Part shown: in pieces, positions 7,559 to 15,520 of the stretch
Layout of the letters: each line of letters begins with the position of its first letter
Position numbering within the stretch: the stretch's first letter is position 1
From: PALSA-1440 sp050011195
Lineage (GTDB): Bacteria > Verrucomicrobiota > Verrucomicrobiia > Limisphaerales > UBA8199
Direction of reading: 5' to 3'
Assembly (NCBI GenBank): GCA_050011195.1
Contig: JBEKJO010000128.1
Span: 1-17,665 of the forward strand
DNA: 17,665 nt
Program-made: the position numbers and the translations under genes
The notes under the pieces: generated by a model
Seen by the model: the letters and a program-made list of their open reading frames with translations, nothing else
The model's database searches: none
What the model was told of the DNA's origin: nothing

Positions 7559-10500
7559 ATGAAACCAAACATTCTCAGCTCCTGTTTTATTCTGCTCGCC
7601 GTCGCCGCGTGCCAACAAATTGAATCCACGGCCAGGGCGGTGAGCCTTAGCGTCGCGCCCACCTCCGTCAGCAACCTTTACGCCGGGGTGATCACGCTGC
7701 AAGTCGGCGGGCTGCTCACCGGCGAAACCGTGCGGATTGACAAGTTCCTGGACGCCAACGGCAACGGCGTGATTGATGCGGCGGATTTGCCGACGCAAAG
7801 CTTCCTGCTGACGGATGGCCAGGCCAGCGTGTTTTACGACGGCGCAACCGCCGTCACGAACATCAATGTCCCCGGCGATTCCAATCCCACCAACGGCGCC
7901 ATCACGGCGCAATTGAGCATTGCCAGCGATATCGTGCAGCAGATTGTCGCGCAGTATATCTTCCGGCTCTCCAGCCCGACCAACCGGTTCGCGCCCACTA
8001 ACATCCTCTTCAATGTGATCAATTCGGCATACGCCCAGTCGTTTACCGGCGCGGTGCAATACGCCGGCGCCAACGTCCCCAACGTCGTCGTCATGGTCAA
8101 GCTCGGCAACAGCCACGGCAGTCCGTTTGCCGGTGTGATGGCGAATAACTCCGGGAATTACATGCTCAACCTGCCGGTCGGCACTTACAGCTTCTATCTC
8201 TTCAAGAGCAACTACGTCGCCAATTTGAGCCAGTCGCCCGTGCTCACCCTGACCAACGGCGCCACCTTCAACACCAACCTGACCTTTCTGATTCCGGCCA
8301 CCAACAGCATCTCCGGCCGTTTGGTGGATGCCGCCAATACCAACACCGGGTTGCCGGACGTTTTTATGGTTTGCGAAACCCCCGACCGGCAACTCATGGC
8401 GGGGGCCTGTTGCACCGACACCAACGGCGCTTTCACCGTGCCGGTGATCGCCGGCCAATGGGAAGTCTCGATGGCCAATCAGGACCTTGGAACTTACGGT
8501 TACCTGGGTCTAAATAACAACCCGCAGGTGGATACGACCGCCGGGAGCGTGTCGGGCATGACCCTGGCCTTGCCCAAAGCCACGGCCCTTTTTTATGGCT
8601 TCGTTACCAACAGCCAGGGTCAGCCTTTCGCGGGACTTGACATCTCCTGCCAAGACAATAGCGGCCAGTATTATCAGGACTATTACACCGAGGCGAACGG
8701 ATATTTTGTGGCTCCGGTGGTCGGCGGTTCGGCCAATGATGGTTGGCAGGTGCAGATCAGCAGCGACAACGCTCCCACTAATTATATCTTCCCTCAACCG
8801 TCCTTCGATCAGAACGGCGGCACCAACCTCGACGCCGGACAGGCGCTGCTCGTCAATTTCACCGCCCTTCTTGCCACGAATCTCATCACCGGCTCTCTCA
8901 CGAATAACTACGGCAACCCCATCGCCGGGGTCGGGGTGTGGGCCAACGCAACGATCAACGGAGTGGACTACAACCAGGGAGACGTGGATACCGACGCCTA
9001 CGGCAATTATTCGCTGAACGTGGCCAACGGCACTTGGTATGTCGGCATCGAGACTTGCACCGATTGCAGTGATGGTTTGCCCGGCAATTATCTCGGCCCC
9101 CCGACTCAAACGGTGGTGATTTCCAATAACAATGGCAAGGCTTATTTTGCCGCCCTCCCCGCCACCAATCACATCACCGGTTACCTGACCAACGCGGTCA
9201 CCGGCCAGGGGATCGCGAACGTTGGCGTGCCCGCCTGGGCCACTATTAATAGCGTTCAGTACATGCAGTACGCCCGCACGGACAGCAACGGGTTTTACTC
9301 AAACAATGTCGCCAACGGAACCTGGAGCGTGAACGTCAATTGCGGTGATTGCAGTGACTGCTTGTCGAGCAGCCTCTATCTATGCCCGGACCCGGACTCC
9401 CAGGTAGTCATCATCTCCAATAATAACCCGGTGGTGGATTTTGCGGTCCAGCCCGTGGTTCCGCTCCAAATCACTACCAGCAATCTGCCCCCCGGCATGG
9501 TGGACAACTACTACAGCCAGTCGCTGGGCGCTGCCGGCGGGCAACCGCCCTACTACTGGTCGCTGCCCGGGGGAACGAACTCTTTGCCGCCGGGCCTGTC
9601 CCCCGACGAGTTCTTTTCCAGTGATGCGAACATTTCCGGCTTCCCCAGCACCAACTCGTCTTACACCTTCCGGGTGGAAGTGTCTGACAGCGCCTCTCCG
9701 CCCAATACGGTGACCCAATTGGTATCCTTGACCATCCTCTCGGAAGGACAGCCCGATGTGTTCGACTACTATGTTATGAAACTGGAGGCCTACCTTCAGG
9801 TTGGCCCGACGAACCTCGTGCTCAATACCAACTACGGGCCATTCCATACCTACGTGAGCGTTGTCCAGTCCGCCCCGGACACGGTGTGGTTTGCCCTGGT
9901 CGTTTTGCCCACCGGCGCGGAGGTGGCTCTGCCGCTGGGCAGCAGCGGCCTCGAAGTGGAAACCAAGGAAAGTTTCCCCACCCAGGCGGCAATGGACGCC
10001 GCCTATCCGCCGGGCAACTACACTTTCTGGCTGGACACGCTGGACGACGGCACGCAGTCTCCCGTCCTTACGCTGCCGTCCGCGGCGTATCCCAATCCTC
10101 CTCAACTTACGGTCAGCAACTTCGCTGCGGCGCAAGCGATCAACCCGCTGTCCCCCTTCACGTTGCAATGGAACGCCATTCCGGGCGCGACGACCAGCGA
10201 CTTTATCTGGGTGCACGCCACCGATACCAACGACAATGTAGTCTTCAGCACCCCCATACCACCAATTGATCCCCGGGACGCTCTCAACGGCACCGTCACC
10301 TCGGTGATCATCCCGACCAACACCTTCCAACCCGGCCAGGCCTACACGGGATGGATCATATTATCCCAGATCACAAGCGAAAACACGACCGAGTATCCAG
10401 GGGTACCCGGCGTGACGCTTGTCGCGGCCATGACCTCCTTCCCGCTCGCGCTGGCTTCCGCCACGCCCGTGGTGGGCCAGCCGGCCAGGCTGTCCAGCAA

Positions 10501-10684
10501 CCTGTTCCAATTCCAGTTGTCGGGCATGGCGGATCAGAATTACACCGTCCAGGTCTCAACCAACCTGGGTTCGACCAATTGGCACACCCTGTTGATCACT
10601 AACCTGTCGGGCAGCCCGGTCTTCATACAGGATAACCGGGCCACCAACATACAGCGATTTTACCGCGTGATGCTCGGCCCGTAG
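7559..10684 (+). CDS. Large lipoprotein with carboxypeptidase-regulatory-like repeats
   Basis: Predicted lipoprotein of 1041 residues on the outer face of the envelope. The signal peptide MKPNILSSCFILLAVAAC ends in a VAAC lipobox with Cys18. Residues 65-76 (DANGNGVIDAAD) form an EF-hand/dockerin-like calcium loop. About five carboxypeptidase-regulatory-like or Ig-like beta modules follow near 162-220, 247-315, 342-408, 440-518 and 537-628; most show a 'GxLTN..G.PIAGVxV...DxxGxY' pattern. The last two contain Cys-rich insertions CTDC and CGDCSDC. An Ig-like putative domain (LPPGMVDNYYSQSLGAAGG, about 634-728) comes next. The C-terminal module (about 983-1041), YTVQVSTNLGSTNW to RFYRVMLGP, is common in verrucomicrobial surface proteins. 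No catalytic domain is seen, so adhesion or structural support is the best guess. The ATG at 7559 is preferred; an ATG at 7484 would put 25 unsuitable residues before the signal peptide. Confidence 0.82.
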   Translation: MKPNILSSCFILLAVAACQQIESTARAVSLSVAPTSVSNLYAGVITLQVGGLLTGETVRIDKFLDANGNGVIDAADLPTQSFLLTDGQASVFYDGATAVTNINVPGDSNPTNGAITAQLSIASDIVQQIVAQYIFRLSSPTNRFAPTNILFNVINSAYAQSFTGAVQYAGANVPNVVVMVKLGNSHGSPFAGVMANNSGNYMLNLPVGTYSFYLFKSNYVANLSQSPVLTLTNGATFNTNLTFLIPATNSISGRLVDAANTNTGLPDVFMVCETPDRQLMAGACCTDTNGAFTVPVIAGQWEVSMANQDLGTYGYLGLNNNPQVDTTAGSVSGMTLALPKATALFYGFVTNSQGQPFAGLDISCQDNSGQYYQDYYTEANGYFVAPVVGGSANDGWQVQISSDNAPTNYIFPQPSFDQNGGTNLDAGQALLVNFTALLATNLITGSLTNNYGNPIAGVGVWANATINGVDYNQGDVDTDAYGNYSLNVANGTWYVGIETCTDCSDGLPGNYLGPPTQTVVISNNNGKAYFAALPATNHITGYLTNAVTGQGIANVGVPAWATINSVQYMQYARTDSNGFYSNNVANGTWSVNVNCGDCSDCLSSSLYLCPDPDSQVVIISNNNPVVDFAVQPVVPLQITTSNLPPGMVDNYYSQSLGAAGGQPPYYWSLPGGTNSLPPGLSPDEFFSSDANISGFPSTNSSYTFRVEVSDSASPPNTVTQLVSLTILSEGQPDVFDYYVMKLEAYLQVGPTNLVLNTNYGPFHTYVSVVQSAPDTVWFALVVLPTGAEVALPLGSSGLEVETKESFPTQAAMDAAYPPGNYTFWLDTLDDGTQSPVLTLPSAAYPNPPQLTVSNFAAAQAINPLSPFTLQWNAIPGATTSDFIWVHATDTNDNVVFSTPIPPIDPRDALNGTVTSVIIPTNTFQPGQAYTGWIILSQITSENTTEYPGVPGVTLVAAMTSFPLALASATPVVGQPARLSSNLFQFQLSGMADQNYTVQVSTNLGSTNWHTLLITNLSGSPVFIQDNRATNIQRFYRVMLGP

Positions 10685-10734
10685 GCCGGATAGTTCTCAC
10701 AGGTCGTGCCGTCCAACCGGGCGCCGGGCCGGCT

Positions 10735-11814
10735 TCAGGACTGCCGGACGGTCTGGACCATCGCCAAGATGTTCTCCAGAGGAGTGCCGGCCTGCACGTT
10801 GTGGCAGGAACAGCAGATGAAGCCCTCGCGGCCGGCCCCCAGCGTGCGGAGGCACTCGCGCACCTCGGCGCGCACCTGCTCCGGCGTGCCGCGCGGCAGC
10901 ACCGCCTGATTGTCCACGCCCCCGTGGAAGATGATTCGTGATCCGAATTCCCGCTTCAAACCGGCCAGGTCCATCCCCGGACATGCATGCTGGATGGGGT
11001 TCAACACGTCCACGCCGCACTCCAGGATGGCCTTGAGCAGCGGACGCGCGGCGCCGTCGGTGTGATAGAAGACCCGCAGCCCGTGCGCGTGAATCAGTTC
11101 GCACCAGCGCTTGAGCCGCGGCTGGAGGTGGCGCTCCCACATCCGCGGCGAGAGGAGGAGTGACTTCTGGCCCGCGATGTCGTCGCTGACGAACACCAGG
11201 TCGAGGTGTTGCCGGGCGCGAGCGAAGAACCGCCGCATCATCTCGGTCTGGATGGCTTCGACGCGGTCGAGCGCGGCCTCGACCAGTTCCGGGTGTTCCA
11301 CCAGGTCCATCAGGGCCCGCTCGAGGCCGCGGAGCTGGCAATAAATCTCGAAGAGCGACACCCACGGGCCGATCACCGCATACTCCTGCGCGGCACGGCG
11401 CGCCAGTTCGACGGCGGCCTCGTAAGCGAAGCGGTCCGGCTTGGGCCACCAGGGATAACGGTCCACCGCGGCGGGGGTGTCGCAGCCGGCCATCGGCGCC
11501 GCGCCGAATTCCGCGTAGCGCGCCTCGCCGGCCTGGATTTCCTTGAGCGGCACGCCCCACATCGTGCGGTCGCCGCCGGACTCCGCGCCCGCGCCCGACT
11601 GCGCGCCGGCCCGGTCGCCGGCTTCGGTCTGGTAGTCCATGAAGACCCAGACGATCTTGTCCAGGCCCAGCGCCTTCCACATGGCGAAGTCGTCGGCGAC
11701 GCCAAAGTGGCGGCGCAGGGCGGCGGCGATTTCGGGCGTATGCCAGAGGTCCACGGCCAAGCGGTCCACCGGCTGGCGGTTCAGGATGGCGACAACTCGT
11801 TGTCTGGGATTCAT
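10735..11814 (-). CDS. Uroporphyrinogen decarboxylase-family protein (methyltransferase-like)
   Basis: TIM-barrel protein of the URO-D superfamily (PF01208), 359 residues. It belongs to the subgroup resembling corrinoid-dependent methyltransferases rather than the heme-pathway HemE. Visible landmarks are MNPRQRVVAILNRQPVDRLAVDLW, the standard opening; VSDDIAGQKSLLLSPRMWERHLQP at 209-232; FYHTDGAARPLL (249-260); GVDVLNPIQHACPGMDLAGLKREFG; HGGVDNQAVLP (297-307); and GFICCSCHNVQAGTPLENI at 331-349. The Cys/His cluster C334, C335, C337, H338 could bind metal, but the canonical zinc ligands of MtaA/CmuA are not obvious. A Gly/Ala-rich insertion (70-82) is probably a loop. No corrinoid protein or activase is adjacent, so the substrate is unknown. 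I chose the ATG at 11814 because MNPRQR is the family's usual start; an in-frame ATG at 11832 adds six residues. Confidence 0.85.
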   Translation of the reverse strand: MNPRQRVVAILNRQPVDRLAVDLWHTPEIAAALRRHFGVADDFAMWKALGLDKIVWVFMDYQTEAGDRAGAQSGAGAESGGDRTMWGVPLKEIQAGEARYAEFGAAPMAGCDTPAAVDRYPWWPKPDRFAYEAAVELARRAAQEYAVIGPWVSLFEIYCQLRGLERALMDLVEHPELVEAALDRVEAIQTEMMRRFFARARQHLDLVFVSDDIAGQKSLLLSPRMWERHLQPRLKRWCELIHAHGLRVFYHTDGAARPLLKAILECGVDVLNPIQHACPGMDLAGLKREFGSRIIFHGGVDNQAVLPRGTPEQVRAEVRECLRTLGAGREGFICCSCHNVQAGTPLENILAMVQTVRQS

Positions 11815-12001
11815 GCTGGCGATGGCGACCATTTGCTCAGTTAGTGCCTATGGGCGACAGTGTAATCCCCCGAGGCAGAGGTTGTCGAGGTCTGCCGCCG
11901 TTCGTGGGCGTCCGGCAGGATACGGGGAATGCTGCCTGGTTTTACGGATTGCCCTGGCCGGGCCTGGAGGGTATCCCAGCGTCATCGTTTGTGCCGGACC
12001 G

Positions 12002-13846
12002 ATGAAGCCCAAGCGCCCTAAAAGATTCGCCAACCTGGAGAAAGCCGCGCCCGCCGACCGCTCGGGGTCAGGCGGGAGGACCTTTCCCTGGTGGACGCAC
12101 CTTGCCGTGGTGCTCGGGCTCCTGCTGGGTAACCTGGCGCTGTATCACGGCACGATCGGCCTCGGCTTCCTCGCGGTGGATGACCCGGACTACGTCCAGA
12201 ACAATCCATACATTGAGAGCTTCCGCGCGGCCAACCTGAAGCAGATCCTCACCCTGCCGTATGCCGCCAACTACGCGCCGGCGAACCTCCTCAGCTACGC
12301 GCTGGACGTTGCGCTGGCGAAGGGCAAGAGCGCTGCCGCCATTCACCTCTCCAACGTGATGTGGCATGGGTGGGTGGTGTGCACGGTTTATCTGCTGGCG
12401 TTCACCATCCGCCCTCGAATCTTCCCCGCGGCTGCTGCCGCCGTGTTGTTTCTCTTGCACCCGGCTCATGTGGAGGTGGTGGCCTGGATTTCCAGCCGCA
12501 AAGACCTGGTCGCCACCGGCTTCGCCGCCCTCTCGATGGCCGCTTACCTCGTGTATCGGCAGCGACCCGGGCGCGGCTGTGCCTGGTACGCGGGGAGCGT
12601 GCTGGCCTTCCTGCTGGCCAGCGCGGGCAAGCAATCCGTCCTGTTGCTGCCGGCGGTGATGCTGGTCTGGGACGTCCTGGTCGAGCGGCGCCGGAGTTGG
12701 AAAATGCTCGCCGACAAGGTCCCCTTTGGCCTGGTCGCTCTCTTCTTCGGCTGGATGACCTGGCACGCGCAGCCAAGCACGAACCAGGGGCTGCACCCTT
12801 TCGTGCTGGCGGTGACACAGTTCACGAATCTATGGCTGCTCACCGGGCTGGGCCAGTATGTGCTTTATCGCCCTGCGCCGGACGCGGCGGCGTGGGGTCG
12901 GGCGGCCCGGCTCGCGCTGAGCGTCGCCGCAATGCTGGTGTGGGCTTTGCCCCTGGTCCTCTACAGGGCGCGGCAGCCGCTCCGGGCTGCGCTGTGTTAC
13001 TGGGTGCTCATTCAAATGGTGCCGCCCATGCTGCTCGGGTTCATCGTCCCGATTACAGACCGTTACCTGTTCCTGCCCTCGGTCGGCGTCTGCCTGCTGC
13101 TGGCCGACCTCGCTGCCGGGCTCGAAGGACGGCGGGCGCGCGCGCGGTGGTTCGTGTGGGCCCTGTTGGCGGGCCTCGGGGCGGTGTGGGGCGCGAAGAC
13201 CTGGAACTACCTCAACGAGTGGCGCGACCCGCGCTCGGTTTGGTATGGCGCGCACTGGAAAACCCCGAACTCGCAAGTGCAGCAATTCCTGGGCGAGATT
13301 TACCAGAACGCCGGGGACCGGGTTAACAACTTCGTCAAGTCCGGCACCCCGCTCCAACTGACCAATGAGCTTCCGTTCGCCCGCGCCGTGCTCGGCGATG
13401 CAGCGGCCGTGGAACGGTTGCGGGCCGAGTGGACGGGAATCGCGCCGGCCAGGACCAACTCTATCGCTTACCGGGACCAATTGTGGGATTTCGCGTGGAA
13501 GCGGTTCGAGGAATCGCTCGCCCGCCGCGGCACCTTGAGCGCGCCCAATCTCTTCATGGGCCGCGGCCGGCTGCTGGTGAGCGAAGGGAAGTTTGCGCAG
13601 GCGATCCCGGAGTTTCAAAACGCCCTGGCGCTGGCCCAGAGCAGCAACTACGAAGTCATACGGGCTGAAGGCGTCACGCACGCTCTGTTCGCCATCGGGG
13701 TGGCTTACTGGAACACAGGCAACTATGGCGAAGCCCAGCAGTGGCTGCTCAAAGCGCAGGCGGTGCAAAGGAAGTCCGGCCAGGTCTGGCTGCCGGCGCT
13801 CGACGCGGAAGTCGAGCGCATCAAGGCGCTGGCGGGGCGGAAGTGA
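12002..13846 (+). CDS. TMTC-like GT-C membrane protein with C-terminal TPRs
   Basis: Polytopic membrane protein of 614 residues resembling the TMTC/PMT-type GT-C glycosyltransferase family, in which a lipid-linked sugar is transferred on the outer side of the membrane. After a basic N-terminus (MKPKRPKRF) and the first helix comes FLAVDDPDYVQNNPYI, with the family's paired acidic residues D60 and D61. HPAHVEVVAWISSRKDL (153-169) is a strong family signature, as are the following ASAGKQSVLLLPAVMLVWDVL and TDRYLFLPSVG (352-362). About ten to twelve helices end near residue 400. A soluble region follows, with one or two TPR-like repeats near 517-600 (GRLLVSEGKFAQAIPEFQNAL, AYWNTGNYGEAQQWLLKAQ). 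The TPR part is much shorter than in eukaryotic TMTC proteins. Acceptor and sugar are unknown. The ATG at 12002 is chosen because upstream codons in frame overlap the divergent gene and look non-coding. Confidence 0.78.
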   Translation: MKPKRPKRFANLEKAAPADRSGSGGRTFPWWTHLAVVLGLLLGNLALYHGTIGLGFLAVDDPDYVQNNPYIESFRAANLKQILTLPYAANYAPANLLSYALDVALAKGKSAAAIHLSNVMWHGWVVCTVYLLAFTIRPRIFPAAAAAVLFLLHPAHVEVVAWISSRKDLVATGFAALSMAAYLVYRQRPGRGCAWYAGSVLAFLLASAGKQSVLLLPAVMLVWDVLVERRRSWKMLADKVPFGLVALFFGWMTWHAQPSTNQGLHPFVLAVTQFTNLWLLTGLGQYVLYRPAPDAAAWGRAARLALSVAAMLVWALPLVLYRARQPLRAALCYWVLIQMVPPMLLGFIVPITDRYLFLPSVGVCLLLADLAAGLEGRRARARWFVWALLAGLGAVWGAKTWNYLNEWRDPRSVWYGAHWKTPNSQVQQFLGEIYQNAGDRVNNFVKSGTPLQLTNELPFARAVLGDAAAVERLRAEWTGIAPARTNSIAYRDQLWDFAWKRFEESLARRGTLSAPNLFMGRGRLLVSEGKFAQAIPEFQNALALAQSSNYEVIRAEGVTHALFAIGVAYWNTGNYGEAQQWLLKAQAVQRKSGQVWLPALDAEVERIKALAGRK

Positions 13847-13966
13847 GCCGCGGTGCGGAAGCCCGGGGGTGGCGGGGAGCGTGTCAGACGGGCTGGGCCG
13901 CGGCTTCGCTGCAACTGTTGTTGCGTCAGCCAGGATTTTGAACCAAGGCTAATTCTGTGTTGGGCG

Positions 13967-14105
13967 CTTAACCCGGAATTCTCATACCTCGCACAAACCG
14001 CCTACAGGGTGTAGCCGCCGACGGCAGTCGGCGCCATCTTTCGGGGCTGAAAAATCAGCGCCGACTGCCGTCGGCGGCTACACGTTATGAAATCTCCCGG
14101 TTAAG
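13967..14105. repeat. Nested palindromic element 2 (139 bp)
   Basis: The inner inverted repeat is perfect over 26 bp: 14009-14034 pairs with 14058-14083 around a 23-nt loop; the core word is GCCGCCGACGGCAGTCGGCG. An outer pair, CTTAACCCGGAATTCTCAT (13967-13985) with ATGAAATCTCCCGGTTAAG (14087-14105), matches at 15 of 19 positions. It lies 120 bp after the TMTC-like gene and 163 bp before the serpin start, both on the plus strand. The rest of the 13847-14268 interval shows no convincing gene, and I cannot place a promoter for the serpin with confidence. Its outer arms resemble those of the element at 3537-3675. Confidence 0.85.
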
Positions 14106-14268
14106 GTCTAGCCGGCTCGGGAACCTTTCTTGTCACAGCAAGCAGTGTCGAATCCAACTTTATGTCGCGGCTGACACCGCGCGGATGAACCAGTTGGCGC
14201 TGGTTGCTTTTGGGGAGCATTTCGGCACACTTGCCGTCCAACAGAGCATGAAAACAAGAAGTTCGATT

Positions 14269-15504
14269 ATGAATGCTTCGCGCAGGGCTTGCGCAGTGAT
14301 TCTGGCCGGCCTCCTGCCGTGCCTCGCTGGCGGCTTCGCTCGCGCCGCCCTGCCCGGCCAGACCCAGGCGCTGGTGGACGGCAACACCGCCTTCGCCTGC
14401 GACCTCTACGCCCAGCTCCGCAACAGCCCAGGCAACCTCTTCTTCTCCCCTTACAGCGTCTCCACCGCGCTGGCGATGACATACGCCGGCGCCCGCGGCA
14501 ACACCGAAACGCAGATGGCGCAGGTCCTGCACTTCGGGAAAAGCCAACAAGGGCTCCATTCCGCCTTTGGCGCGCTGCAACGGCAACTTAACGAGGCTCA
14601 AAAGCAGAAAGGCATCGAGTTAAGCCTCGCCAACGCCCTGTGGGCGCAACAAGGCCATCCCTTCCTCCCGCCTTTTCTGAACATCGGCAAATACGAATAC
14701 CAGGCCAGCCTCAATCTGGCTGACTTCAAGACCGGTGCGGAGGCCGCCCGGCACGAAATCAACGGCTGGGTTGTGCAGCAGACCAAAGATAAGATTCAGG
14801 ACATCCTGCCGGCGGGAAGCCTGGATTCGTCCACCCGGCTGGTCCTGGCTAACGCGATCTATTTCAAGGGCGCTTGGGCCGAGCCTTTCCGCAAAGCCGA
14901 AACGTCCACGCAACCGTTCCATCTCACCGCCAATCGCCAAACTGACGTGCCGCTCATGCACCATTTTGACACGGTCAAATACATGGAGAACGACTCGTTC
15001 CAAGCCGTCGAGCTGCCCTATGCCGGCGCTGAGCTTTCCCTGGTGGTGTTGCTCCCCCGGAGAATCGAGGGTTGCGGCCAACTCGAAGGCCAGTTGAGTC
15101 CGGCGTTGCTCTCACGCTGCCTGGGGGAGATGAAACGCCAGCGGGTCGAGCTGTTTCTGCCCCGGTTCAAGATGGAGTCCAGCTTCAAGCTCAACGGCAC
15201 GTTGGGCCAAATGGGCATGTCCGACGCCTTCGGGCCGCAGGCCGATTTCTCCGGCCTGGATGGGACACGGTTTCTCTTTATCTCCGATGTGTTCCACAAG
15301 GCCTGGGTAGAGGTGAACGAGGCGGGCACCGAAGCCGCCGCGGCGACAGTTGTGGGAGTGTCTAAACACGCCATGCCCAGGAAGCCCGCTCCGCCGCCCG
15401 TTTTCCGCGCGGATCATCCGTTCATCTTCTGCATCCGCGACACCCATTCCGGCAGCCTGCTGTTTCTGGGCCGATTAGCTGATCCCACGGGCCCCGCGTC
15501 CTAA
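14269..15504 (+). CDS. Exported serpin (serine protease inhibitor family)
   Basis: Serpin-fold protein of 411 residues. A signal peptide (MNASRRACAVILAGLLPCLAGGFARA) predicts export with cleavage near residue 26. The serpin core is intact: NLFFSPYSVSTALAMTYAGARGNTETQM (57-83), LVLANAIYFKGAWAEPF (191-207), AVELPYAGAELSLVVLLP (247-263), and the C-terminal signature FRADHPFIFCIRDTHSGSLLFLGR (379-402). The hinge of the reactive-centre loop is of the inhibitory type: E351-A-G-T-E followed by AAAAT (356-360). Small residues there permit loop insertion. Counting P17 as E351 places P1 at H367, in SKHAMPRK; the loop is about three residues longer than in antithrombin, so K366 or R371 are also possible. 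The ATG at 14269 is preferred because AAGAAG lies 7 nt upstream; in-frame ATGs at 14248 and 14185 would lengthen the N-terminus. Confidence 0.92.
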   Translation: MNASRRACAVILAGLLPCLAGGFARAALPGQTQALVDGNTAFACDLYAQLRNSPGNLFFSPYSVSTALAMTYAGARGNTETQMAQVLHFGKSQQGLHSAFGALQRQLNEAQKQKGIELSLANALWAQQGHPFLPPFLNIGKYEYQASLNLADFKTGAEAARHEINGWVVQQTKDKIQDILPAGSLDSSTRLVLANAIYFKGAWAEPFRKAETSTQPFHLTANRQTDVPLMHHFDTVKYMENDSFQAVELPYAGAELSLVVLLPRRIEGCGQLEGQLSPALLSRCLGEMKRQRVELFLPRFKMESSFKLNGTLGQMGMSDAFGPQADFSGLDGTRFLFISDVFHKAWVEVNEAGTEAAAATVVGVSKHAMPRKPAPPPVFRADHPFIFCIRDTHSGSLLFLGRLADPTGPAS

Positions 15505-15520
15505 TGCCTTCAGTGCGAGG

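Noticed and set aside
10685..10734. Possible terminator between the lipoprotein and URO-D-like genes
   Set aside because: Only a weak 4-bp CCGG pairing is seen and there is no T-run, so a hairpin cannot be supported.
11639..12001. N-terminal extension of the TMTC-like gene to a start at 11639
   Set aside because: It overlaps the divergent URO-D-like gene, and its translation is non-coding in character; the ATG at 12002 gives a normal basic N-terminus before TM1.
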